Below, one piece after another: positions 1 through 6,265 of a DNA stretch of 6,265 nt. Position 1 is the stretch's first letter, and each line of letters opens with the position of its first letter. A program made the position numbers and the translations under genes. The stretch lies in assembly GCA_018969455.1 (NCBI GenBank), contig JAGWYI010000261.1, forward strand, positions 1 through 6,265, given 5' to 3'. The DNA comes from Bacteroidota bacterium. GTDB taxonomy: Bacteria; Bacteroidota; Bacteroidia; Chitinophagales; Saprospiraceae. Below the pieces are notes generated by a model that was not told the DNA's origin, did not search any database, and saw nothing but the letters and a program-made list of their open reading frames with translations.

Positions 1-51
1 ATGAAAGGTAAAGATTTTGGCGCCAGGCAAGGCTTATTTTTGAGGGAATAG
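1..51 (+). CDS. Possible 3' end of an upstream gene (last 16 codons)
   Basis: Frame 1 is open from the first base to a TAG at 49-51, while the other two forward frames hit stops within the first ten bases. The reading begins at an ATG by chance of the window edge and gives MKGKDFGARQGLFLRE. It is too short to identify. It may be the tail of a gene that begins outside the window, or simply non-coding sequence. One GGCGCC (19-24) falls in it as in-frame Gly-Ala codons, which is the same habit seen in the real genes here and is weak support for coding. Confidence 0.25.
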   Translation: MKGKDFGARQGLFLRE

Positions 52-191
52 CCATGTCCTATTGCCGAAAAAATAAATGCAGCATGGCGTTAAAAGATTT
101 GCCTTTCAGCATTTTGGAGGTTTTAAAACAGTTTCTAAGCACAATAAACCGCTCAAATCCCTAAATTTCTTCCTAAGTGTTGCACAAATTT
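52..191 (+). other. Leader region upstream of the T9SS surface protein gene
   Basis: This stretch holds no gene I can support. A GGAGG at 116-120 looks like a ribosome binding site, but no start codon follows at the right distance. A TATTTTTG at 35-42 fits the Bacteroidota -7 element TAnnTTTG, with TTTG at 16-19, but the spacing of 15 bases is shorter than usual, so it is at best a weak promoter. TAAATTTC at 162-169 is a one-mismatch -7 element without a -33 partner. No hairpin with a T-run was seen. The gene's real promoter may lie further upstream. Confidence 0.4.
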
Positions 192-251
192 ATGCAAAAA
201 ACGGCATTTTTACTGTTCGCCTTTTTGGTTTTTGGCCCGGCTATCTGGGCG
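192..251 (+). other. Signal peptide of the surface protein
   Basis: Residues 1-20 have Lys3, a hydrophobic core rich in Phe, Leu and Ala, and an A-I-W-A end followed by Gln. An Ala-Gln junction is very common for signal peptidase I sites in Bacteroidota. There is no lipobox Cys, so this is a Sec signal, as required before T9SS export. Confidence 0.85.
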
Positions 252-2945
252 CAACCCTCCAACGATGAATGTACCAATCCCATCGTTTTGCCTGAGGTTG
301 AAAACTATTGTAGCAATCCGGGTGAATTTACCAATGTGGGCGCAAGCGCATCGGCATACGGAATACCACCTTGTTTCATTAACAGCCAAAAAGATGTGTG
401 GTTTGCTTTCACCGCTAAATACACCGATATTACCATTACTGTACGCGGACAAACCGGTGGTGGCGGAACGCTCAAAAATCCGCAAGTAGCCCTGTACGCG
501 GGCTTATGCGGTGGAACCATTGAAGAATTGGAGTGTCAGAGCGCCCTAGGCGCCAACAACATTGTGGAAGCTTACCAAGGAGGCTTATTTCCTGGCACAA
601 CCTATTTGATTCGAATTCAGGGCCGTAGCGGCGCCACAGGTACTTTTCAAATTTGCCTGAACAATTACAATCCACCAGAAGAGCCCACATCCGACTGCCC
701 ATCTGCCTCTGTTTTATGCGACAAATCGGCATTTGTGGTTCAAAAAGTAACCGGTGCAGGCGCCGATATTAAAGAACTGAATGATGCCTCCTGTTTTTTC
801 AATGGGCAGGGTACCAATTACGAAACCAATTCAACCTGGTTTGTTTGGACCTGTGCGCAATCAGGTAGTCTCGAGTTTGCACTTACTCCCCTCAACCCCA
901 CCGACGACCTTGATTTTGTGATGTATCGCCTACCCAATGGAATCGGAAACTGCAACGGTAAGGAAGTGGTTCGATGTATGGCTTCAGGCGAATCGCCACT
1001 CATCAATTCATCCGCATGCCTGGGCCCAACCGGCTTGCGCCCAGGAGAAAACGACACGAGCGAAGATGCCGGTTGCAGCGATTCCGGCGACAATGCCTGG
1101 CTGGCGCCATTCAACATGGTGGCCGGAGAAACGTATGCGCTTTGTGTCAACAACTTTTCTACCACTGGAAATGGTTTTTCTGTAAAATTTGGCGGATCTG
1201 GTACATTTTTGGGACCAGAAGCAGCTTTCACTACCATCCCATCTGCAGTTTGTATCGGCACGCCCGTTCAAATTAAAGACGCCTCCACCTCCCCCTTCGG
1301 AAATATTACCAACTGGGCCTGGAGCTTCGGTTATTTGGCGCAGCCCCAAACCGCCAATTCGCAAGGCCCCCATACTGTTCAATTTAATTCGCCGGGGCAG
1401 CAGCAGGTGGTATTAAGCATTACCGCTGTAACCCCACAGGGCAGAACCTGCAAAATCACCGATATTCAACAAGTTACGGTTTACCCCGATGTTAAACTGG
1501 ATACACTCATTGCCATGCCGGAATGCAATGGCGGTACCAATGGCGCAATTCGGGTAAAAAACATCAAAGACGGTACACCTCCTTACCTGTTTAGCTGGAA
1601 CGGCGGACCCTTTACATCCAGTGATTCCCTCACCGGAATTCCGGTAGGTAATTATTCCCTTGTGGTAAAAGATGCCAACAATTGTGAAACCGATGTAAAT
1701 GTGCGCGTGGATGAAAAAGCATTGAAGGTAAATGCTGATATCCAAAAACCATTATGTTTCGGTGATGCCAATGGAATCATTACGCTCCAGGTAACAAATG
1801 GGACGGCGCCTTTCCTGTTCAACTGGGGAAGCGGTTTTATTCCCAATAACAGCAACGGCGGCTATAAATCTGGAATTTATACCATTCAGGGACTTGATGC
1901 TGAATTGTGCAAAGGAACCTATGTGGTTACTGTAACCGATAATCCACCCCTTACCCTGAAAATAGACACCATTGATGTTTCCTGTTATGGCGCCAACAAT
2001 GGCATGGCGATTGCCAATGCCGAAGGAGGGGTAGAGGGCTTCAAATACATCTGGTCTGATGGTCAGACCGACAGGAAGGCCAATAATTTCCCGCCAGGCC
2101 AATACGGTGTTACCGTTCAGGATGCCAACAACTGCATCATTTCAGGCAGTGTTTTCATTGAAGAGCCCGAAGATCTGAATATCATGCTTCTGAATGTCGT
2201 TGACCTGATTTGTTTCGGAGAACCGATCGGACAAATTCGCGTTCAGGGAAGCGGCGGTGTTCCTCCTTACAGGTTTAGCCCCGACGGCCGCACTTACACC
2301 ACCAGCGATACTTTAAAAGAATTGGGCGCCGGAAATTATTGGGTCAAAATTAAAGACCTCAATGGATGTACCGACTCGGTTTTTGCCAAAATTGTGCAAC
2401 CACCCCAACTGCTGGTCATCGCTCAACCCCAGGATACTACCCTCAACCTGGGATACTCATTTGATATCACAACCAATACCTTCCCCAATGGACGCCCTGT
2501 GGATTACAGCTGGACACCCAGCCTGGGACTGGATTGTACCAATTGCCCCAATCCCTACGCCACTGCCATACAAGATATAGCCTACATCATAAAAGTAACC
2601 GATGAAACAAATTGCATGGCCTTCGATACCGTTTTGGTTCATGTCAACAAAAAAAGACCTGTGTACTTCCCCAACATCCTTGACCCCGATAAAAACTATC
2701 CAAATGCAACTTTTACCGGATTTGCCAACCCCGCAGCTCAACAAATTGACTTACTGCGCATCTACGACCGTTGGGGAGAACTAATTTTTGAAACAAAAAA
2801 CATCCCACTAAACGACCCCAACTTGGGCTGGGATGGCTATTACAAAGGAAAACCCATGAATGGCGTTTTTGCCTATTACGCACTGGTACGATTTGTAGAT
2901 GAAGAAGTTTTACAGTATGAAGGAAATGTCACGGTTTTCCGTTAA
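192..2945 (+). CDS. Secreted multidomain surface protein with SprB-like repeats and T9SS type-B sorting domain
   Basis: This is a 917-residue exported, probably cell-surface, protein of the gliding-motility-associated C-terminal family. A signal peptide (1-20, cleavage likely after WA before Q21) is followed by a beta-sandwich-like domain (about 24-158, with DVWFAF at 68-73) and a second Cys-rich domain (about 167-340, with STWF at 214-217 and DDLDF at 238-242). Next come a PKD-like domain (about 344-432, WAWSFG at 375-380), four SprB-like repeats (433-737), an Ig-like segment (about 740-823) and a T9SS type-B C-terminal domain (about 824-917, IYDRWGE at 857-863, GWDG, ending GNVTVFR). The start is decided by an in-frame TAA at 174-176. 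GTG at 177 is possible, but ATG 192 gives the cleaner signal peptide. There is no Shine-Dalgarno motif, as is common in this phylum. The next gene overlaps by one base. The role is inferred to be adhesion or matrix binding. No catalytic motif is visible. Confidence 0.93.
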   Translation: MQKTAFLLFAFLVFGPAIWAQPSNDECTNPIVLPEVENYCSNPGEFTNVGASASAYGIPPCFINSQKDVWFAFTAKYTDITITVRGQTGGGGTLKNPQVALYAGLCGGTIEELECQSALGANNIVEAYQGGLFPGTTYLIRIQGRSGATGTFQICLNNYNPPEEPTSDCPSASVLCDKSAFVVQKVTGAGADIKELNDASCFFNGQGTNYETNSTWFVWTCAQSGSLEFALTPLNPTDDLDFVMYRLPNGIGNCNGKEVVRCMASGESPLINSSACLGPTGLRPGENDTSEDAGCSDSGDNAWLAPFNMVAGETYALCVNNFSTTGNGFSVKFGGSGTFLGPEAAFTTIPSAVCIGTPVQIKDASTSPFGNITNWAWSFGYLAQPQTANSQGPHTVQFNSPGQQQVVLSITAVTPQGRTCKITDIQQVTVYPDVKLDTLIAMPECNGGTNGAIRVKNIKDGTPPYLFSWNGGPFTSSDSLTGIPVGNYSLVVKDANNCETDVNVRVDEKALKVNADIQKPLCFGDANGIITLQVTNGTAPFLFNWGSGFIPNNSNGGYKSGIYTIQGLDAELCKGTYVVTVTDNPPLTLKIDTIDVSCYGANNGMAIANAEGGVEGFKYIWSDGQTDRKANNFPPGQYGVTVQDANNCIISGSVFIEEPEDLNIMLLNVVDLICFGEPIGQIRVQGSGGVPPYRFSPDGRTYTTSDTLKELGAGNYWVKIKDLNGCTDSVFAKIVQPPQLLVIAQPQDTTLNLGYSFDITTNTFPNGRPVDYSWTPSLGLDCTNCPNPYATAIQDIAYIIKVTDETNCMAFDTVLVHVNKKRPVYFPNILDPDKNYPNATFTGFANPAAQQIDLLRIYDRWGELIFETKNIPLNDPNLGWDGYYKGKPMNGVFAYYALVRFVDEEVLQYEGNVTVFR
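1488..2402 (+). repeat. Four tandem SprB-like protein repeats
   Basis: Each unit follows a pattern of Cys-x-Gly...Asn-Gly, then a Gly-x-Pro-like Tyr/Phe-x-Phe/Ile motif, then Gly-x-Tyr-x-Val-x-Val-x-Asp, and a closing Glu/Gln-Pro or similar. The opening cysteines are at residues 445, 522, 598 and 674 (917-residue numbering), a spacing of 77, 76 and 76. The second cysteines are at 498, 573, 648 and 726. In units 1, 3 and 4 the second Cys follows Asp-Ala/Leu-Asn-Asn/Gly; in unit 2 it sits earlier, before Gly-Thr-Tyr. Units are diverged at the DNA level, so they are old repeats and not a recombination-prone array. Confidence 0.85.
2661..2942 (+). other. T9SS type-B C-terminal sorting domain
   Basis: About 94 residues begin at VYFPN and include the hallmark IYDRWGELIFE, GWDG, GKPMNGVFAYY and the closing GNVTVFR. 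This is the gliding-motility-associated C-terminal domain that directs proteins through the type IX translocon in Bacteroidota. The middle is slightly divergent, since the usual F-x-P-x-G-D/N segment reads ILDPDKNYPNATF, but all late motifs are intact, so it should be functional. Confidence 0.9.
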
Positions 2946-2947
2946 TG
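2943..2947 (+). promoter_or_regulatory. TAATG stop-start overlap (translational coupling)
   Basis: The TAA stop of the surface protein gene (2943-2945) shares its last A with the ATG of the beta-helix gene (2945-2947). Such overlaps normally mean one transcript, with the terminating ribosome restarting on the next gene. No promoter is needed or seen between them. Confidence 0.85.
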
Positions 2948-5245
2948 GGATACATTTGTGATAAAAAGCCTTTGAGATCGATTGTTTGTTTTTTGTTTTG
3001 CCTCACCTGCCTTAGCCTGTTTGCCCAAATGCCAGCCCGACGCCTTCAGGCAGGCATGGTAATTAGCCAATCGTGTACCATCGATTCCGGTTTGTACGTG
3101 TTGCCTGCGCACGGAACCAAACATCAGGTAGACAGCGTTGGTATGGCCGGTACGCCCCCTATCATCACCATTCGGGGCGAAAATCTCGTCATTGATTTTC
3201 AACACGCCATGCTGCGAGGCGCCAAGCCTGGTGAAGCGCCTGACCATTTTGTCGGACTGGGAATTAAAGTGGAAGGGAAAAATATTTTGATAAAAAATGC
3301 AGTGGTTCGAGGGTACCAGATTGGGCTTTGGGGGAATCATGTTGAAGATTTAAAACTCGAAAATTGCACCTTTTCCTATAATTACCGACCTCAACTGTTC
3401 TCTGGCAGAGAAACTGAGGATTTTAGCGATTGGTTGAGTTACCACCACAATGACCACGATGAGTGGATGCGTTACGGTGCAGGAATCTATTTGAGTCACT
3501 GCCTCAACGCAACTGTTTCTGCCTGTAAGGTTACAGGCAACCAAAACGCCCTGCTTCTGCGGGCTTGCTCGGGTTGCCTGGTGTTCAATAACCAGTTTCA
3601 GTTCAATTCCGGATTGGGAATTGGTTTGTACCGAAGTAGTAACAATCGCTTTATGCATAACCGACTTGATTGGAATGTGCGCGGTTATTCACATGGGTTT
3701 TACCAACGTGGCCAAGATTCTGCGGGGATCCTGCTGTTCGAACAATGCAACAACAATCTGATTGCATACAATTCGGCAACACATTGCGGCGACGGTCTGT
3801 TTTTATGGGCCGGACAATATACCATGGATACCGGCCTGGGTGGTTGCAATGATAATTACCTATTCGGAAACGACTTTAGCACTGCTCCTGCCAACGGTGT
3901 GGAACTTACCTTTTCGCGAAACCGCGTACAGGGTAACCTTATTTCAGACTGCAATTACGGCATTTGGGGTGGTTATAGTTACAATTCGGTTATTCACGGC
4001 AATCTGATTTCAGGTTGTAAAACCGCAATAGCAATTGAGCACGGTCAAAATGATACCATCCGGCAAAATTATTTTCGCGACGACAGCACCGGAATTCGAC
4101 TCTGGGCCAATGCAGTGCAAGATCCCAACTGGGGATATCCACGATATCGGGATACCCGAAGCCGAAATTCCTTGATCGACCACAACGTTTTTCTGCGTGT
4201 ACGTAAACCCCTCCACATATCCGCATCCGAGTCTATTGCCATAAACGGGGAAAATCTGTTTTTTGATTTTGAAAAAATCCTCGAAAACGATCCAGCAAAC
4301 AGCCAATTGAAATTCTGGAGAAATGACTTGTTCGCCCCTTCTGATGTACTGCAAACCGTGTGGCTTAATCCAGAATTAAAAAATCAGCGCAACCTGAATT
4401 TTGAACACCCCGACAAAACGCCACAAGATCCTTTGGCGCCCTTGATGATCCCCCTCTGGCAATTGAAAGAACCCGATAGCCTGCCAGGAGGCATCAATAC
4501 GGCTTTGCAAGATCAATTCCCCAAGCCAAAAGCATTTATTATTATGGATAAATGGGGCCCCTACGATTTTTTACGACCAATTATTCAACTGCTTGATACC
4601 CGCCCAATAGCAAATGGAGCGCCGGCATATCAGTTTCGAATTCTTGGACCGGAAGGACGCTGGGAACTTAAAAAATGGATTGGATTTAAACCCGGCGCCA
4701 TTACCACTGGGCAAATGCCCGCACTACTTACCCTACAACGCGATACCAATCAACCATTTGTACATCTGGAAATGGTATATTCCAGTAAAAAAGCAATTAC
4801 CTCCGAATGGGGAGAAATAATTCCTCCCAAACAAGATTTTCTGGTTTCTTTTGACAGAACAGAGCTAAAATGGAACTGGATAACCCGATTTTATTCCGAA
4901 TCGGATCCAGAACCTCGACAACCGCTCGCCACCCTGTACAATAAGGTGCTTTATTATGCCTGGTGGAATGAACCCACAACGGGCGTGCCTGCAGACAATT
5001 TTATGGATGTTTCAGAAACCGAAATTACAGTTCCCGATGGCTTGTACCAAATCTTTTTGAGTGCCGACGAAGGCGTTCGGTTGTGGATAGATGGAAAATT
5101 GCACATCGATCACTGGGCACCACACGAAACAGAAACCGATACCTGTATAGTAAAACTCGGCGGAAAACACCGATTTGAAATTCATCATTTTGATCGGAAG
5201 GGATTCGCTAATCTGGACTTTCGGATGCAATTTTTACCTAAATAG
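2945..5245 (+). CDS. Exported right-handed parallel beta-helix protein with C-terminal PA14-like domain
   Basis: This is a 766-residue exported protein. A Sec signal peptide (1-27, cleavage after LFA before Q28) has no convincing lipobox. Residues about 72-440 form a right-handed parallel beta-helix of the NosD/pectate-lyase-like fold, shown by many short Asn-rich turns (NNQF, NNNL, NDNYLFGN, GNLISDC) repeating every 22-25 residues. Polar motif-like segments are HHNDHDEWMR (167-176), RGYSHGFYQRGQDSAG (246-261), HCGDGLFLWAGQ (280-291), TMDTGLGGCNDN (293-304) and IEHGQ (364-368). A linker carries MDKWGPYDF (534-542), then an unassigned beta-rich segment (about 545-635), then a PA14-like domain (about 640-766, SADEGVRLWIDG at 706-717, DHW at 722-724). 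PA14 domains often bind carbohydrate. Together this suggests a polysaccharide-binding or -cleaving protein; the exact reaction is not known. No T9SS sorting domain is present, so it may stay in the periplasm or leave by another route. The gene is coupled to the preceding one. Confidence 0.9.
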   Translation: MGYICDKKPLRSIVCFLFCLTCLSLFAQMPARRLQAGMVISQSCTIDSGLYVLPAHGTKHQVDSVGMAGTPPIITIRGENLVIDFQHAMLRGAKPGEAPDHFVGLGIKVEGKNILIKNAVVRGYQIGLWGNHVEDLKLENCTFSYNYRPQLFSGRETEDFSDWLSYHHNDHDEWMRYGAGIYLSHCLNATVSACKVTGNQNALLLRACSGCLVFNNQFQFNSGLGIGLYRSSNNRFMHNRLDWNVRGYSHGFYQRGQDSAGILLFEQCNNNLIAYNSATHCGDGLFLWAGQYTMDTGLGGCNDNYLFGNDFSTAPANGVELTFSRNRVQGNLISDCNYGIWGGYSYNSVIHGNLISGCKTAIAIEHGQNDTIRQNYFRDDSTGIRLWANAVQDPNWGYPRYRDTRSRNSLIDHNVFLRVRKPLHISASESIAINGENLFFDFEKILENDPANSQLKFWRNDLFAPSDVLQTVWLNPELKNQRNLNFEHPDKTPQDPLAPLMIPLWQLKEPDSLPGGINTALQDQFPKPKAFIIMDKWGPYDFLRPIIQLLDTRPIANGAPAYQFRILGPEGRWELKKWIGFKPGAITTGQMPALLTLQRDTNQPFVHLEMVYSSKKAITSEWGEIIPPKQDFLVSFDRTELKWNWITRFYSESDPEPRQPLATLYNKVLYYAWWNEPTTGVPADNFMDVSETEITVPDGLYQIFLSADEGVRLWIDGKLHIDHWAPHETETDTCIVKLGGKHRFEIHHFDRKGFANLDFRMQFLPK

Positions 5246-5259
5246 CAGATCCGGATCTG
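5246..5259. repeat. Perfect 14-base palindrome directly after the stop codon
   Basis: CAGATCCGGATCTG equals its own reverse complement and starts at the base after the TAG of the beta-helix gene. In RNA it could fold as a 5-bp stem with a CCGG loop. No T-run follows, so it is not a standard intrinsic terminator. It could be a protein-binding site, a weak 3'-end hairpin, or chance. Confidence 0.6.
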
Positions 5260-5371
5260 ACTCCGATTGCCTCTACCATACATTCGTCGTATTTCTCCGG
5301 TTATTTGTCGTTGATACCCTATAGATTGGTACAGCGCTCCGAACTCAAAATGGATGCTTCAACGTTATTCA

Positions 5372-5403
5372 TTGCGTTAAAACCGTGTTAAATTTTACAT
5401 TTG
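5372..5403 (+). promoter_or_regulatory. Bacteroidota-type sigma-A promoter for the solute-binding-like gene
   Basis: TACATTTG at 5396-5403 is an exact match to the -7 element TAnnTTTG known from Bacteroides and Flavobacterium. TTG at 5372-5374 serves as the -33 element, 21 bases upstream, which is within the usual 17-23 spacing. Transcription would start around 5408-5411 and give a leader of about 30 bases ending in an A-rich stretch before ATG 5441. This fits the phylum's habit of using A-rich leaders instead of Shine-Dalgarno motifs. Confidence 0.7.
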
Positions 5404-5440
5404 CACAAACGAAAACTTTCACCTTATACTCTAAAAACAA

Positions 5441-6265
5441 ATGGCTCAATCTGGTTTTTTCAATCGATTAACTCCCATAGGTCGCCTTGTGGTGGCTATT
5501 TTTTTTGTTTTTGCACTTTGGGGCTTGAAATGGTTGGTCATGGATAGTGGTTATGTTTTGAAAAAGAAAACAACAGCCTCTACTGCCATTGAGAATATTG
5601 CCCTGCCTGATGCCCCAAAATCGGCAGGCGTTACGGTAGCTGCCATTCCACTGCCCAGCAGCAAGCCGGCTCGTATAGGCGGGCCCGAAGTTCGCTGGCT
5701 GCTTTGGGCCTGGAATGCCCAAATGGGTTTGATGTTTGCCAATGGAGGCGCACACACCACCGAAGGCTCATTAATGGCCAAAAATAACGTAAATTTGAAT
5801 TTGACTCGTCAGGACGATGTCCCGCAAATGCAAGCATCCCTGATCAAATTTGCAAGTTCTTATAAAAACGATCCCAATACAACAGAAGGTGCGCATTTTG
5901 TCAGCATCATGGGCGATGGCGCAGCCGCTTTCCTCGCCGGCGTCAATCCTGAACTAGAGCGTTTGGGCCCTGATTATCGCGCACAAATTGTGTATACCTG
6001 CGGAAAATCGCTGGGAGAAGACAAGTTTATGGGCCTTCCCGAGTGGAAGGACAATCCCCAGGCTGCAAAAGGGGGCCTGTGCGCCGCTGTTTTGCGCGAT
6101 GGCGACTGGAACATTGTCATCAAATGGTGTTCCGACAACAACATCAAAGTTAACCCCGATGAACGCACCTACGACCCCGATGCCATGAATTTTGTAGCCG
6201 CCGATAATTACCTGGACGCTGCAGAAAAATACATAAATGGGTATGCAGAAACCCGTGACGTGGTT
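5441..6265 (+). CDS. Membrane-anchored periplasmic solute-binding-like protein, 5' part (substrate-binding/OmpA type)
   Basis: The frame runs 275 codons from ATG 5441 to the window edge with no stop, so only the N-terminal part is visible. An in-frame TAA at 5432-5434 makes this ATG the first possible start. Residues about 13-33 are a single hydrophobic helix with Arg9 and Arg15 before it; there is no Cys and no clear cleavage site, so it should be an uncleaved inner-membrane anchor. A Pro/Ala/Ser-rich linker (about 44-78) leads to a periplasmic-binding-protein-like domain: EVRWLLWAWNAQMG (83-96), HTTEGSL (105-111), a KNNVNLNLTRQDD segment, MGDGAAAFLAGV (157-168) and TYDPDAMNF (243-251). From memory these match proteins annotated as phosphate ABC transporter substrate-binding/OmpA family, which carry an OmpA-like peptidoglycan-binding domain further on. 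That part would lie outside the window. The substrate is unknown. The gene has its own promoter and is not part of the upstream operon. Confidence 0.85.
   Translation, partial: MAQSGFFNRLTPIGRLVVAIFFVFALWGLKWLVMDSGYVLKKKTTASTAIENIALPDAPKSAGVTVAAIPLPSSKPARIGGPEVRWLLWAWNAQMGLMFANGGAHTTEGSLMAKNNVNLNLTRQDDVPQMQASLIKFASSYKNDPNTTEGAHFVSIMGDGAAAFLAGVNPELERLGPDYRAQIVYTCGKSLGEDKFMGLPEWKDNPQAAKGGLCAAVLRDGDWNIVIKWCSDNNIKVNPDERTYDPDAMNFVAADNYLDAAEKYINGYAETRDVV

Larger units (their letters stand above)
5246..5440 (+). other. Intergenic region between the secreted-protein pair and the solute-binding gene
   Basis: These 195 bases separate two transcription units. They contain the palindrome at 5246-5259 and a promoter at 5372-5403. 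The middle (about 5260-5370) shows no gene, RNA or clear hairpin. The only small reading frame (ATG at 5350, 13 codons) is too short to support and is not preceded by a start context. Confidence 0.6.

Noticed and set aside
16..42. TTTG (16-19) and TATTTTTG (35-42) as a promoter for the surface protein gene
   Set aside because: The -7 element fits, but the 15-base spacing is below the usual 17-23, the leader would be about 140 bases, and it may lie inside the tail of an upstream gene. It is kept only as a note in the leader entry.
177..191. GTG at 177 as start of the surface protein
   Set aside because: It adds five residues (MLHKF) before a perfectly good signal peptide starting at ATG 192. 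There is no ribosome binding site to favour it, though it cannot be excluded.
77..268. 63-codon forward reading frame starting in the leader and running into the surface protein gene
   Set aside because: It overlaps the signal-peptide region of the clear 917-residue gene in another frame, has no domain-like or signal features, and its sequence reads like a frame shadow.
818..1261. 147-codon reverse-strand reading frame inside the surface protein gene
   Set aside because: It lies opposite a well-supported coding region, with low-complexity Pro/Ser content and no recognisable family features; it is a shadow frame.
5304..5329. TTTG (5304-5307) and TAGATTGG (5322-5329) as a second promoter
   Set aside because: The spacing is only 14 bases and the -7 element has a mismatch, while the promoter at 5372-5403 fits far better.
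5350..5391. 13-codon open frame (ATG at 5350) in the intergenic region
   Set aside because: It is too short to judge, lacks an upstream promoter with correct spacing, and runs through the -33 region of the promoter of the third gene.
5468..5837. Three overlapping reverse-strand reading frames over the start of the third gene
   Set aside because: They lie opposite the forward frame that runs from 5441 to the window edge and encodes a membrane helix and a recognisable solute-binding-like domain. They show no family features of their own.

Overview
The window comes from a Bacteroidota chromosome, most likely a Saprospiraceae/Chitinophagia-type free-living or sludge-type lineage (a guess at family level). 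The evidence is a type IX secretion (T9SS) type-B C-terminal domain, four SprB-like repeats, signal peptides cleaved before Gln, a TAnnTTTG promoter, A/T-rich start regions without Shine-Dalgarno motifs, and moderate GC content.

Layout: (1) Bases 1-51 may be the last codons of a gene that starts outside the window. Bases 52-191 are a leader with no clear feature. (2) 192-2945 encodes a 917-residue secreted, Cys-rich, multidomain surface protein: signal peptide, two N-terminal beta-sandwich-like domains, a PKD-like domain, four SprB-like repeats with a 76-77 residue period, an Ig-like segment and a T9SS type-B sorting domain. (3) 2945-5245 encodes a 766-residue exported right-handed beta-helix protein with a C-terminal PA14-like domain. 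Its ATG overlaps the stop codon of the previous gene by one base (TAATG), so the two are almost certainly co-transcribed and translationally coupled. (4) 5246-5440 is intergenic. It opens with a perfect 14-base palindrome directly after the stop codon and ends with a good Bacteroidota-type promoter. (5) 5441 to the window end is the first 275 codons of a third gene, open at the right edge: an inner-membrane-anchored periplasmic solute-binding-like protein, resembling the substrate-binding/OmpA family.

The first two genes look like one extracellular module: a long adhesin-like surface protein and a beta-helix/PA14 protein that probably binds or cleaves a polysaccharide. Only the first carries a recognisable T9SS signal. 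The third gene has its own promoter and appears functionally separate. No RNA gene, CRISPR array, insertion sequence or origin was seen. No defence or mobile system is evident. The less ordinary points are the coupled secreted pair, a cluster of motif-like polar residues in the beta-helix, the anchored solute-binding protein, and a strong excess of the palindrome GGCGCC.
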